From Lysobacter auxotrophicus (GTDB lineage Bacteria > Pseudomonadota > Gammaproteobacteria > Xanthomonadales > Xanthomonadaceae), in assembly GCF_027924565.1 (NCBI RefSeq), contig NZ_AP027041.1:1922001-1986000 (forward strand): DNA of 64,000 nt, written 5' to 3'. Both the position numbers and the translations under genes were made by a program. The notes under the pieces are model-generated. The model was not told the origin of the DNA. It ran no database searches and saw nothing but the letters and a program-made list of their open reading frames with translations. Shown here one piece after another: positions 1-8,027 of the stretch (position 1 is its first letter; each line of letters begins with the position of its first letter).

Positions 1-26
1 ACCGCGTGCGACCGCGCTGAGGAGCG

Positions 27-236
27 TTACGCCGCGACCGCGGATTCCGGCTCGACCAGCGCGTCTTCGAGCTGCCGGGTGATCTCGCATTCGAGCTGGT
101 ACGGGCGGGCCAGGTATTCGACCGTTTCGCCGTTGGGGCTGGTGATGCGGATCGCGCAATCCTCGAAGCGGGGCGAGTGCGGGCTGCGCGCTTCGATGCG
201 CCAACCGGGCGGCAGGGACTGGACGGGAAGGCTCAT
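27..236 (-). CDS. Small hypothetical protein (69 aa)
   Basis: A 69-residue soluble protein that I do not recognise. It has no signal peptide or membrane segment. The middle reads like a small beta-rich domain (AIRITSPNGETVEYLARP), followed by an acidic helical tail. It lies divergent to the YaiI-type gene with about 175 bases between them. The start has no strong ribosome binding site, but codon use matches the surrounding G+C-rich genes and no better frame covers the stretch. Function unknown. Confidence 0.5.
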   Translation of the reverse strand: MSLPVQSLPPGWRIEARSPHSPRFEDCAIRITSPNGETVEYLARPYQLECEITRQLEDALVEPESAVAA

Positions 237-412
237 GGTGCGGTGTGTCTGGTGGTCGGGGCTGTGAACCTAGCCATCGCCGTGCATTCGTTTCGTGATG
301 CGCCGCCGGCAATGTTCAGGATGCGGCCGGGTTGCCGCGACACGTTAAGCTGGCGGCCTTGCCGGATTCGCCAGGCCCCGATGCATCCCGATGTGCAGAC
401 ACAACCCGCTCG

Positions 413-898
413 ATGAGTGACGCCGACACCACGCAGCCGCAGATCTGGGTCGACGCCGACGCGTGCCCGGTCGTCATCAAGGACATCCTGTTCCGCGCGG
501 CCGAACGCGCCCAGGTGCAGGTCACGCTGGTGGCGAACCAGTGGGTCCGGTGCCCGCCGTCGCGCTTCATCCGTTCGTTGCAGGTGCAGGGCGGGTTCGA
601 CGTGGCCGACAGCGAAATCGTCGAGCGCATGCACGCCGGCGACCTGGTGGTGACGCAGGATATTCCGCTGGCGGCGCGGGTGATCGAGAAGGGCGGCGTC
701 GCGGTGAACCCGCGCGGCGAGCGGTACAGCCCGGAGAACATGGCCGAGCGCCTGTCGATGCGCAATTTCATGGAGGAACTGCGCGGTGCCGGCGTGCAGA
801 CCGGCGGCCCGCCCGCGTTCCATGCGCGCGATCGGCAGGCCTTCGCCAACCAGCTCGATCGCTGGCTTGCGCAGCGACCAAAACCCCGCGCGAACTGA
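413..898 (+). CDS. yaiI: YaiI/YqxD family protein (DUF188, UPF0178)
   Basis: About 161 residues, the usual size for the YaiI/YqxD (DUF188) family. Visible family features are the N-terminal [20 protein letters not shown] block, the central [19 protein letters not shown] block and the later [19 protein letters not shown] block. The DADACP and TQDIPLA aspartates resemble the acidic cluster of PIN-like nuclease folds; a nuclease activity is inference only. The ATG chosen opens directly before the conserved domain ([19 protein letters not shown]); an upstream in-frame ATG would add residues with no family similarity. Stands alone between divergent and co-directional neighbours. Confidence 0.88.
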   Translation: MSDADTTQPQIWVDADACPVVIKDILFRAAERAQVQVTLVANQWVRCPPSRFIRSLQVQGGFDVADSEIVERMHAGDLVVTQDIPLAARVIEKGGVAVNPRGERYSPENMAERLSMRNFMEELRGAGVQTGGPPAFHARDRQAFANQLDRWLAQRPKPRAN

Positions 899-1048
899 CC
901 GCGCGCAGGCGCTAACGCGCCGCGCAATACGACCTTCGAACGAGGCGCGCCGGGCGTCGGCTACGGCGGGTTTTGCCGACGCCACGGGAACGCCGGAGCG
1001 ATCGTCTCGGCGGCCGGAACGTTCACATGGGCTCGCACGTCGCATGCC

Positions 1049-2077
1049 ATGCTCATCTACATGAACGACGTCGCCCATGCCTACGACCCCGAAGCGGCCG
1101 CATCGAAGCTGCGGCTTTATGAAGCGGTCCTGCAGGCGACGCCCGACCTGGTGTACGTGTTCGATCTGCAGCACCGTTTCATCTACGCCAACGACGCCCT
1201 GCTGACGATGTGGGGCCGCAGCTGGTCCGAGTCGATCGGCAAGACGTGCCTGGAACTGGGCTACGAGCCGTGGCACGCCCAAATGCACGACCGCGAGATC
1301 GAGCAGGTCATCGCGACGCGGCTGCCCATCCGCGGCGACGTGCCGTTCCCGCACAAGACCAAGGGCGTGCGGATCTACGACTACATCTTCACCCCGGTGT
1401 TCGGGCCCGACGGGAACGTGGAGGCCATTGCCGGCAGCACGCGCGACGTGACCGAACGGCAGGAACACGAAAAGCACATGCGCCTGCTGGTGAACGAGTT
1501 GAACCACCGGGTGAAGAACACGCTGGCGATCGTGCAGTCGCTGGTGTTCCAGACGCTGGACGGCGCGCCCGACGTGGACGAAGCGCGCGAGAAAATCGAA
1601 TCGCGCCTGCTGGCGCTGTCGGACGCGCACGACATCCTCACGCGCGAGAACTGGCAGGGCGCCGACATGGTCGACATCGTCGAAGCCGCCGCCGGTTTGT
1701 GCCAGCAGTACGTGGGCGAGCGCTTCGACATCGCGGGTTCGACCGTCATCCTCGAGCCGCGGCGCGCGGTCGCGATGGCGATGGCGCTGCACGAGCTGTG
1801 CACGAACGCGATCAAGCACGGCGCGCTGTCCGCACCGACCGGACGCGTCGCCATCCACTGGAGTTTCGACGTGGACCGGTCGGCCGTGCAGCTGACGTGG
1901 AAGGAAACCGGCGGCCCGCCGGTGAGCCCGCCGACGCAGCGCGGTTTCGGCTCGACCCTGCTGCAGCGCGGCCTCAAGCACGATCTCGGCGGCGACGCGC
2001 GGCTGACGTTCGAACCCGACGGGCTGCGCTGCGACATCGTCATTCCGTTCGAGACCCGCGAAGTCGCCATTTCATGA
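1049..2077 (+). CDS. PAS-domain sensor histidine kinase, HWE/HisKA_2 type
   Basis: A soluble sensor kinase of about 342 residues. Residues 20-135 form a PAS domain (ATPDLVYVFDLQHRFIYAND ... GSTRDVTERQ). The dimerisation/phosphoacceptor block follows with NELNHRVKNTLAIVQS (His153), and the ATPase part has the N-box HELCTNAIKHGAL (Asn253) and a GFGSTLLQRG glycine segment. The missing classic F box and the W-x-E motif (WKETGG) mark the HWE/HisKA_2 class common in light- and stress-sensing kinases. No membrane segment, so the signal is probably cytoplasmic. A second ATG twelve bases downstream could also be the start. The receiver gene follows after 10 bases, so the two probably form one operon and a phosphorelay pair. 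Confidence 0.87.
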   Translation: MLIYMNDVAHAYDPEAAASKLRLYEAVLQATPDLVYVFDLQHRFIYANDALLTMWGRSWSESIGKTCLELGYEPWHAQMHDREIEQVIATRLPIRGDVPFPHKTKGVRIYDYIFTPVFGPDGNVEAIAGSTRDVTERQEHEKHMRLLVNELNHRVKNTLAIVQSLVFQTLDGAPDVDEAREKIESRLLALSDAHDILTRENWQGADMVDIVEAAAGLCQQYVGERFDIAGSTVILEPRRAVAMAMALHELCTNAIKHGALSAPTGRVAIHWSFDVDRSAVQLTWKETGGPPVSPPTQRGFGSTLLQRGLKHDLGGDARLTFEPDGLRCDIVIPFETREVAIS

Positions 2078-2087
2078 AACGCACGCC

Positions 2088-2447
2088 ATGCACCAGCGCG
2101 TACTGATCGTCGAAGACGAATTCCTGATCGCCTCGATGCTGGAAGCGCATCTGGTCCGGCTGGGGTACCTCGTGCCGCCGATCGCCGCGACGGTGGAGGA
2201 CGCGCTGGCCACGCTGGACGCGCACGAGATCAACGTCGCGGTGATCGACATCAACCTCGCCGGCACCGCGTCGTTCCCCGTCGCCGATGCGCTGAAGGCG
2301 CGCGGTATCCCGTTCCTGTTCACCACCGGCTACGGGCAGTCGGGCGTGCCGGAGGCGTACCGCGGCTATCCCATCGTGCAGAAGCCGTACCGCATCGCGA
2401 AGCTGGAGCCCATCCTGCGCGGCCTGCTGGCCGAGACATCCACCTAG
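2088..2447 (+). CDS. Single-domain response regulator (receiver only)
   Basis: About 119 residues, a lone CheY-like receiver with no output domain. Visible residues are the acidic pocket (VLIVEDE, Glu9-Asp10), the phosphoacceptor Asp54 in AVIDINL, the Thr switch in FTTGYG and the Lys in VQKPY. This FTTGYG/QKPY style is typical of receivers paired with HWE kinases. It begins 10 bases after the kinase gene and is presumably its phosphorylation target, acting as a shuttle or through protein contacts. It converges on the nnrD gene with about 30 bases between stops. Confidence 0.87.
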   Translation: MHQRVLIVEDEFLIASMLEAHLVRLGYLVPPIAATVEDALATLDAHEINVAVIDINLAGTASFPVADALKARGIPFLFTTGYGQSGVPEAYRGYPIVQKPYRIAKLEPILRGLLAETST

Positions 2448-2479
2448 CGGCTTCTGTAGCCCGGCACGCGGGACCGCTG

Positions 2480-3358
2480 TCACCCGAACCGCATCAGCAA
2501 CCGCGGTATTTCCTCCGACACCTCGCGCGCCAGGAAGCCCAGTCGCCCGATCTTCGAGGCGACGCGACGTCCCGCGCGCGCATGCAGCCACACGCCCCAG
2601 ATCGCCGCCTGTTCCGGCGTGCAACCGCGCGCCAGCAATGCGCCGATGACGCCGGCGAGCACGTCGCCCGAGCCGGACGTCGCCAGTCCCGGGCACTCGC
2701 TGTAATGGCGCCACACCCGCCCATCGCGCCCGGCCACGTGCGTCGCGGGACCCTTGAGGACCATGACCGTCTGCGTCGAAAGGGCGAAGTCCCGCGCGAT
2801 CCCCGCCGCGTGCGCGGTGATTTCTTCGCGCGGACGCGAGGTGAGTTCGGCCATCTCGCCCGCGTGCGGCGTCAGGATCAGCGGCGCCGTGCGCGGCGTC
2901 TCGAAGGCGGCGAGCGCGCCCGCGTCGAGCACGCACGGCGCGTCGCTTTCGCGCAGCAGGGTGGAGGCGAACGACGTCGCCTGCGGCGAGGATTCCATGC
3001 CCGGCCCCAGCACCAGCGCATCGGTGCGGCGCGACGCTTCGGCGAGCTTTTCCGGAACGTCGGCCAGATGGCCGCTCTCGTCCGCGTCGAGCCCGAACAC
3101 GCGCGCTTCCGGCACGGCGACCATCAACGCCGGCGCGGCGGATTTCGCCGTCGCGAGCTGCAACTTGCCCGCGCCGGTGCGCAGCGCCGCGATGCCGCTG
3201 AGCGCGACCGCACCCGCGATCTCGTCGCTTCCGCCGACCACGAGCACGCGGCCGCGGTCGTCCTTGCCTTCCACGTCGCTGCATCCGGGCAACGGCATGG
3301 CGCGCAGCAGGCGCGGCGTGATCGGCGTGACGGTCGAACCGGTCGCGGCCATCGTCAT
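2480..3358 (-). CDS. nnrD: ADP/ATP-dependent NAD(P)H-hydrate dehydratase (YjeF C-terminal domain)
   Basis: About 292 residues matching the stand-alone YjeF_C/CARKD domain, which dehydrates the damaged S-form of hydrated NAD(P)H back to NAD(P)H in the cytoplasm. Family landmarks are GRVLVVGGSDEIAGAV near the N terminus, ALVLGPGMES, LILTPHAGEMAEL, MVLKGPATHV and the nucleotide-binding signature SGSGDVLAGVIGALLARG. The epimerase (YjeF_N) half is absent here. The start ATG overlaps the stop of the upstream histidine phosphatase gene as ATGA, which suggests translational coupling and fixes the start; a second ATG two codons in is less likely. Confidence 0.9.
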   Translation of the reverse strand: MTMAATGSTVTPITPRLLRAMPLPGCSDVEGKDDRGRVLVVGGSDEIAGAVALSGIAALRTGAGKLQLATAKSAAPALMVAVPEARVFGLDADESGHLADVPEKLAEASRRTDALVLGPGMESSPQATSFASTLLRESDAPCVLDAGALAAFETPRTAPLILTPHAGEMAELTSRPREEITAHAAGIARDFALSTQTVMVLKGPATHVAGRDGRVWRHYSECPGLATSGSGDVLAGVIGALLARGCTPEQAAIWGVWLHARAGRRVASKIGRLGFLAREVSEEIPRLLMRFG

Positions 3359-4119
3359 TTCGGCCCGGCCGGCTTGTCGGGCGCGACGGTCACCGCCGCT
3401 TCGTCCTCGATCGTCGGCACGACGAAGTTCGCACGCACCAGGCAGAAGCGCGAGTCGGGGTCGGTCCGGTCGATCGCGTATTCGGTGATCGAGCAGTTGG
3501 GCACGTCGGCGCGGCGGTCGTGTTCGAGCACTTCGGCCTCGTCCATGCATTCGAGCAGGTAGCGGAAGCAGTTCACGATCACCTGGTGCGCGACGATCAC
3601 CACGCGGTCGCCGACGTGGTCGCGGCGCAGCACCTCGATCACGCTGCGCAGCCGCAGGATCACGTCGCACCAGCTCTCGCCGCCGGGCGGGCGGAAATAG
3701 AACTTGCCGACCGACGCCCGTTGCGCGGCCAGTTCCGGGAACTTGGTCCTGATGCCGTGCACCGTGTAGCGGTCGAGGATGCCGAACTCCTTCTCGCGCA
3801 GGCGCTCGTCGAGCTGCACTTCGACCTCCTGCGCCAGGTGCTGCTGGATCGCATGGCAGGTCTGCGCCGAGCGCACGAAGGGCGAGCTGAAGGCGACGTT
3901 GGGCTGCTCTGGCGCGGGCAGGGCGCCGAACCAGGCGCCGAGCGCGTGCGCCTGCTGCTGGCCGAGCGACGACAGCGGCGTGTCGGCGTCGCGCGTGGTG
4001 ATGTCGATCAGCTCCAGCCCCGACGCCTCGGCCAGATCGCGCGCCACGTTCCCGGCGCTCTGGCCGTGGCGGATGATCCAGAGGCGGTCCGGCCAGTCGG
4101 TGTGGCGCAGCTTTGCCAT
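3355..4119 (-). CDS. Histidine phosphatase superfamily protein (phosphoglycerate mutase-like)
   Basis: A 254-residue branch-1 histidine phosphatase. The catalytic motif is LWIIRHGQSAGN (Arg17-His18-Gly19); other pocket residues appear in FSSPFVRSAQT, LREKEFGILD and the second catalytic histidine in VVIVAHQVIVNCF. Substrate cannot be read from sequence; phosphorylated sugars, nucleotides or proteins are all possible in this superfamily. The start is placed just ahead of the conserved strand (MAKLRHTDWPDRLWIIRHG). It is first in a two-gene unit and its stop overlaps the nnrD start. It is divergent to the UvrA-like gene across about 110 bases. Confidence 0.87.
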   Translation of the reverse strand: MAKLRHTDWPDRLWIIRHGQSAGNVARDLAEASGLELIDITTRDADTPLSSLGQQQAHALGAWFGALPAPEQPNVAFSSPFVRSAQTCHAIQQHLAQEVEVQLDERLREKEFGILDRYTVHGIRTKFPELAAQRASVGKFYFRPPGGESWCDVILRLRSVIEVLRRDHVGDRVVIVAHQVIVNCFRYLLECMDEAEVLEHDRRADVPNCSITEYAIDRTDPDSRFCLVRANFVVPTIEDEAAVTVAPDKPAGPK

Positions 4120-4230
4120 CGGGTTCTCGTCGGTCACCTGCGTGGCACGTTGGCGGCAGCGGCGTGAAGCGTGCGTCGGGAAGCGGCCCGTCACCGTACG
4201 TGGGCGCGTGGCGGTGTTGAATGCGGGGCC

Positions 4231-6861
4231 ATGGCACGACGCGCTTCCGATCCGCCCGGCACCGACCCCTTCGTCCGCGTTCGCGGCGCGCGCGAGCACA
4301 ACCTGCGCGAGGTCGACGTCGACATTCCCCGCGACGCGCTGGTGGTGTTCTCCGGCGTGTCGGGGTCGGGGAAATCCTCGCTCGCCTTCGGCACGCTGTA
4401 CGCCGAAGCGCAGCGGCGCTACCTGGAATCCCTGTCGCCGTACGCACGCCGGCTGATCGACCAGGTCGGCGTGCCGGACGTGGACGCGATCGAGGGCCTT
4501 CCGCCCGCCGTCGCGCTGCAGCAACAGCGCGGCACGCCGAACGTGCGCTCCACCGTGGGCAGCATCACCACGCTGTCGAGCCTCGTGCGCATGCTGTATT
4601 CGCGCGCCGGCACGTACCCGCCGAAGCAGCCGATGCTGTTCGCCGAGGATTTCTCGCCGAACACGCCCCAGGGCGCGTGCCCGAACTGCCATGGCCTGGG
4701 CAGCGTGTTTGAGGTGACCGAGCAGTCGATGGTGCCCGACCCGTCGCTGAGCATCCGCGAGCGCGCCATCGCCTCGTGGCCGCCGGCGTGGCACGGGCAG
4801 AACCTGCGCGACATCCTGGTGACGCTCGGCTACGACGTCGACATTCCGTGGTCGAAGCTGCCGAAGAAGGACCGCGACTGGATCCTGTTCACCGAGGACA
4901 CCCCGACCGTGCCGGTGTACCCCGGCTTCACGCCGGCGGAAACACGCAGCGCGCTCAAGCGCAAGACCGAACCGGCGTACATGGGCACCTTCACCGGCGC
5001 GCGGCGCTACGTGCTGCACACCTTCGCCACCACGCAGAGCGCGCTGATGAAGAAGCGCGTGTCGCGGTTCATGACCGGTGCGCCGTGCCCCGTCTGCGGC
5101 GGACGACGCCTCAAGCGCGAGGCGCTGTCGGTGACGTTCGCCGGGCTCGACATCGGCACGCTTTCACAGCTCTCGCTCGACCGCATCGCGCAGGTGCTGA
5201 AGCCCGCCGCCGAAGGCCGCTTCGACGCGCCGGTCGATACGCGCACGCGCAGCCGCGCGGCGAGCCGCAAGGACGTCGCCACGCGCATCGCGTCGGGCGG
5301 CTCGGCACATGCCGGCAGCTCGGACGTGCGCCGCACGCCGGACCTGTCGGAGGAAAAACGCATCGCCGCCCAGCGCATCGCGCACGACCTGGTTGAACGC
5401 ATCGGCACGTTGCTGGCGCTGGGGCTGGGCTATCTCGCGCTCGATCGGCCGACGCCGACGCTCTCTCCGGGCGAATTGCAGCGCCTGCGGCTCGCGACGC
5501 AGATCCGTTCGAACCTGTTCGGCGTGGTCTACGTGCTGGACGAGCCGTCCGCGGGCCTGCATCCGGCCGACAGCGAGGCGCTCTACGACGCGCTCGACCA
5601 GCTCAAGGGCACGGGCAACACGCTGTTCGTCGTGGAGCACGACCTGGACCTGATGCATCGCGCCGACTGGCTGGTCGATGTCGGCCCCGGCGCGGGCCAG
5701 CACGGCGGGCAGGTGCTCTACAGCGGGCCGCCGGACGGACTGCGCAAGATCGAGCCGTCGATGACGCGTCGCTATCTGTTCGGCGCGCGGGCCGTGCGCC
5801 GCACGCCACGCGAGGCGACGCGCTGGCTCGAACTGCGCGGCGTGCACCGCAACAACCTGCATGGCGTGGACGTGCGCTTTCCGATCGGCGCGTTCACCTC
5901 GGTCACCGGCGTGTCGGGTTCGGGGAAATCGAGCCTGGTCAGCCAGGCGCTCGTCGAACTGGTTGGCGACCACCTCGGCCACGAGCCCATCGTCGAGGAA
6001 AGCGAGGGCGAGGCGCCGTCGTTCAGCCCGATCGCGCGCACCGTCGGAAAGCTCGGCGAAGGCGCCGATGCCATCCGGCGGCTGGTCAACGTCGACCAGA
6101 AACCGATCGGCCGCACGCCGCGATCGAACCTCGCCACGTACACCGGCCTGTTCGACCACGTGCGCAAACTTTTCGCCGCGACGAAGATGGCCAAATCGCG
6201 CCGCTACAGCGCGGGTCGCTTCTCCTTCAACGTCGCGCAGGGCCGTTGCGAAACCTGCGAAGGCGAGGGCTTCGTCAGCGTCGAACTGCTGTTCATGCCC
6301 AGCGTGTACGCGCCGTGCCCGACCTGTCACGGCAGCCGCTACAACGCGAAGACGCTGGAAGTGGAATGGAACGGGCGCAACATCGCGCAGGTGCTGGCGA
6401 TGACGGTTGACGAAGCGATGGCGTTCTTCGCCGACGAACCCGTCGTGCAGCGCCCGCTCGCGCTGCTGCACGACATCGGCCTGGGATACTTGCGGCTCGG
6501 CCAGCCGGCCACGGAGCTGTCGGGCGGCGAGGCGCAGCGCATCAAGCTCGCGACCGAACTACAACGCAGCCAGCGTGGCGACACGCTCTACGTGCTCGAC
6601 GAACCCACCACCGGCCTGCACGCGGCCGATGTCGACAAGCTGATGGCGCAGTTGCACGGGCTGGTCGATGCGGGCAACACGGTCGTCGTGATCGAGCACG
6701 AGATGCGCGTGGTGGCCGACAGCGATTGGGTGATCGACATGGGGCCGGGGGCGGGCGAGGAGGGCGGACGCATCGTCGCGGCGGGCGCGCCGGAAACGGT
6801 GAGCCGCGCCAAGGAGAGCCGCACGGCCCCGTACCTGCGGCGGATGTTCGAAGCGCGCTGA
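4231..6861 (+). CDS. UvrA paralogue lacking the UvrB-binding region (UvrA2 type ABC ATPase)
   Basis: About 876 residues with both UvrA ATPase halves. The first Walker A is SGVSGSGKSSLAFGT (residues 41-55), the second is GVSGSGKSSLVSQA. Zinc-type cysteine pairs are seen at CPNCHG (150-153), CPVCGG, CETCEGEG and CPTCHG. Signature and Walker B segments are LSPGELQRLRLA/VLDEPSAGLHP in half one and LSGGEAQRIKLA/VLDEPTTGLH in half two. From STVGSITTLSSLVRMLYSRA the sequence passes almost directly to the first zinc cysteines, so the roughly 100-residue UvrB-interaction domain of canonical UvrA is missing. This is the UvrA2 arrangement linked to DNA damage or intercalating-drug tolerance; it is unlikely to load UvrB. 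The first signature has LSPGE instead of LSGGE. Confidence 0.9.
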   Translation: MARRASDPPGTDPFVRVRGAREHNLREVDVDIPRDALVVFSGVSGSGKSSLAFGTLYAEAQRRYLESLSPYARRLIDQVGVPDVDAIEGLPPAVALQQQRGTPNVRSTVGSITTLSSLVRMLYSRAGTYPPKQPMLFAEDFSPNTPQGACPNCHGLGSVFEVTEQSMVPDPSLSIRERAIASWPPAWHGQNLRDILVTLGYDVDIPWSKLPKKDRDWILFTEDTPTVPVYPGFTPAETRSALKRKTEPAYMGTFTGARRYVLHTFATTQSALMKKRVSRFMTGAPCPVCGGRRLKREALSVTFAGLDIGTLSQLSLDRIAQVLKPAAEGRFDAPVDTRTRSRAASRKDVATRIASGGSAHAGSSDVRRTPDLSEEKRIAAQRIAHDLVERIGTLLALGLGYLALDRPTPTLSPGELQRLRLATQIRSNLFGVVYVLDEPSAGLHPADSEALYDALDQLKGTGNTLFVVEHDLDLMHRADWLVDVGPGAGQHGGQVLYSGPPDGLRKIEPSMTRRYLFGARAVRRTPREATRWLELRGVHRNNLHGVDVRFPIGAFTSVTGVSGSGKSSLVSQALVELVGDHLGHEPIVEESEGEAPSFSPIARTVGKLGEGADAIRRLVNVDQKPIGRTPRSNLATYTGLFDHVRKLFAATKMAKSRRYSAGRFSFNVAQGRCETCEGEGFVSVELLFMPSVYAPCPTCHGSRYNAKTLEVEWNGRNIAQVLAMTVDEAMAFFADEPVVQRPLALLHDIGLGYLRLGQPATELSGGEAQRIKLATELQRSQRGDTLYVLDEPTTGLHAADVDKLMAQLHGLVDAGNTVVVIEHEMRVVADSDWVIDMGPGAGEEGGRIVAAGAPETVSRAKESRTAPYLRRMFEAR

Positions 6862-6876
6862 TTCGTTACGCAATGA

Positions 6877-6906
6877 AAAACCCCTCGCCCTTGCGGTGAG
6901 GGGTTT
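6877..6906. terminator. Bidirectional Rho-independent terminator
   Basis: A hairpin with arms AACCCCTCGCC and GGTGAGGGGTT around a short CTTGC loop, with an A run on the left and a TTT on the right. It sits between the convergent uvrA-like and hemerythrin genes and can serve both strands. Confidence 0.85.
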
Positions 6907-6929
6907 CCGTCAAGCAGGAAAAACGCGAG

Positions 6930-7451
6930 TTACTGCGTCATCGACTTGACCGCGCCCTTCATGCCGGCCTTCGCCTTCTCGCCGGCAATCAGTGCCATCG
7001 CGGCGTCGGACTGCTTCCACTCCTCGTATTCCTCGTCCAGCTGCGCGCGCTCCTCGGCGGAAAACAGCTCGCGCGCCATCTTGAACATGGTGTTTTCTTC
7101 TTCCTTGGCGTGGTGCGTGATGAACTCGCCGAAGACCTTCGTGCGGCCGGCGAATTCCGGCGTGCCCGGATCGGCGGCGTGCACTTCCGGAATCACCGAG
7201 TTCTCCACGGCATGGTGCTCGGCGAGCGCCTCGGCGTGCGTTTTCAGGCCGTCGCGGTCCGCGCGTTCCTTGAACGCCGGGTAGAACACCTTCTCTTCCC
7301 ACTTGGCGTGCGGCATCAGCGCCGCTTCGATCTTCTGCAGCAGGTTCTCGCGCGTCTTGACGCCGCGGTCGGTCGTTTCGTTCAGCTCGGAGAACAGCTG
7401 CTTCAGCTCGTCGTGTTCAGCCTTGAGGGTCTTGAGGATGTCGCGTGCCAT
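6930..7451 (-). CDS. Hemerythrin-like HHE cation-binding domain protein
   Basis: About 173 residues of the all-helical HHE/hemerythrin family, which binds a di-iron (sometimes other metal) centre and is used in oxygen, NO or redox sensing. Metal-ligand style residues appear in order: KAEHDELKQLF, MPHAKWEEKVFYP, AEHHAVENSV and FITHHAKEEENTMF. The C terminus is lysine/alanine rich. I chose the ATG that has GGAG nine bases upstream; a GTG ten codons earlier also opens the frame. The stop is followed by the bidirectional terminator. No adjacent regulator, so the ligand and role remain inferred from the family. Confidence 0.87.
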   Translation of the reverse strand: MARDILKTLKAEHDELKQLFSELNETTDRGVKTRENLLQKIEAALMPHAKWEEKVFYPAFKERADRDGLKTHAEALAEHHAVENSVIPEVHAADPGTPEFAGRTKVFGEFITHHAKEEENTMFKMARELFSAEERAQLDEEYEEWKQSDAAMALIAGEKAKAGMKGAVKSMTQ

Positions 7452-7760
7452 GGCTTCGTGCTCCGTGAGGGATTGCGCCACACCATTGCATTCTCGCAGT
7501 GGAGATGAGGTGGACGTCGCGGCGATGGTGCGCGAAAGCGTTCATGTACGGCGACGAAAACGCCAGGTGCACGATTTTCATGCGCGTGGATTTTTTTGTC
7601 GGCGCAAGGCGCGCGAGTTTTCACCGCGCATGGACGCGCGCACTGCCATCGCGCGCCATGCATGAGTCCGCCGCGTGGAGGTTTCGTAAAAACGCGCTGG
7701 CACGGGGTTTGCGATGAACTCCGTGCAGGCATCCGCCTGCGTAGACAACTGGAGATAGCA

Positions 7761-7964
7761 GTGGCCAACAACAACGAGCGTCAGCAGAACCAGGGTCAGC
7801 AGAACCAGAACCAGCAGAACCAGCAGAACCAGGGCGGGAACGGCCAGAACCAGCGCCAGGAAGCCCAGGGCAACCAGCGCGAGGAAGGCGGCAACAACCA
7901 GCGCGAGGAAAACCGCGGCGGCAACCAGCGCGAAGAGGAGCGCGGCGGCGGCCAGCGTCGCTGA
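7761..7964 (+). CDS. Very small Q/N-rich low-complexity protein
   Basis: A 67-residue polypeptide made almost only of Gln, Asn, Arg, Glu and Gly. The first half repeats Q/N units (NQQNQQNQGG style) and the second half repeats NQREE-type units ending GGGQRR. A GTG start is preceded by GGAGATA at good spacing, which supports real translation. There is no hydrophobic core, so the chain is probably disordered; the Q/N half is prion-like in composition and the second half is rich in both charges. I recognise no family. It is followed by a perfect 24-bp palindrome and then the S9 peptidase gene, so it may be independently terminated. The 280 bases upstream hold no other gene. Confidence 0.6.
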   Translation: MANNNERQQNQGQQNQNQQNQQNQGGNGQNQRQEAQGNQREEGGNNQREENRGGNQREEERGGGQRR

Positions 7965-7986
7965 GCACCGCTCGGACGAGCGTCGC

Positions 7987-8010
7987 AGCGCCCGGGACGT
8001 CCCGGGCGCT
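7987..8010. terminator. Perfect 24-bp palindrome, probable terminator or operator
   Basis: The half site AGCGCCCGGGAC is followed immediately by its exact reverse complement. It lies 22 bases after the Q/N-rich gene and 17 bases before the S9 peptidase start. As RNA it would form a very strong hairpin, but only a short T-poor tail (GTTCC) follows, so termination is likely but an operator role is not excluded. Confidence 0.55.
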
Positions 8011-8027
8011 GTTCCCTGGAAGGGCAA

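Noticed and set aside
233-1981. Long open frame of 582 codons on the minus strand
   Set aside because: It is antisense to the YaiI and sensor kinase genes, has Arg/Ala/His-rich nonsense composition and no domain; typical shadow in G+C-rich DNA.
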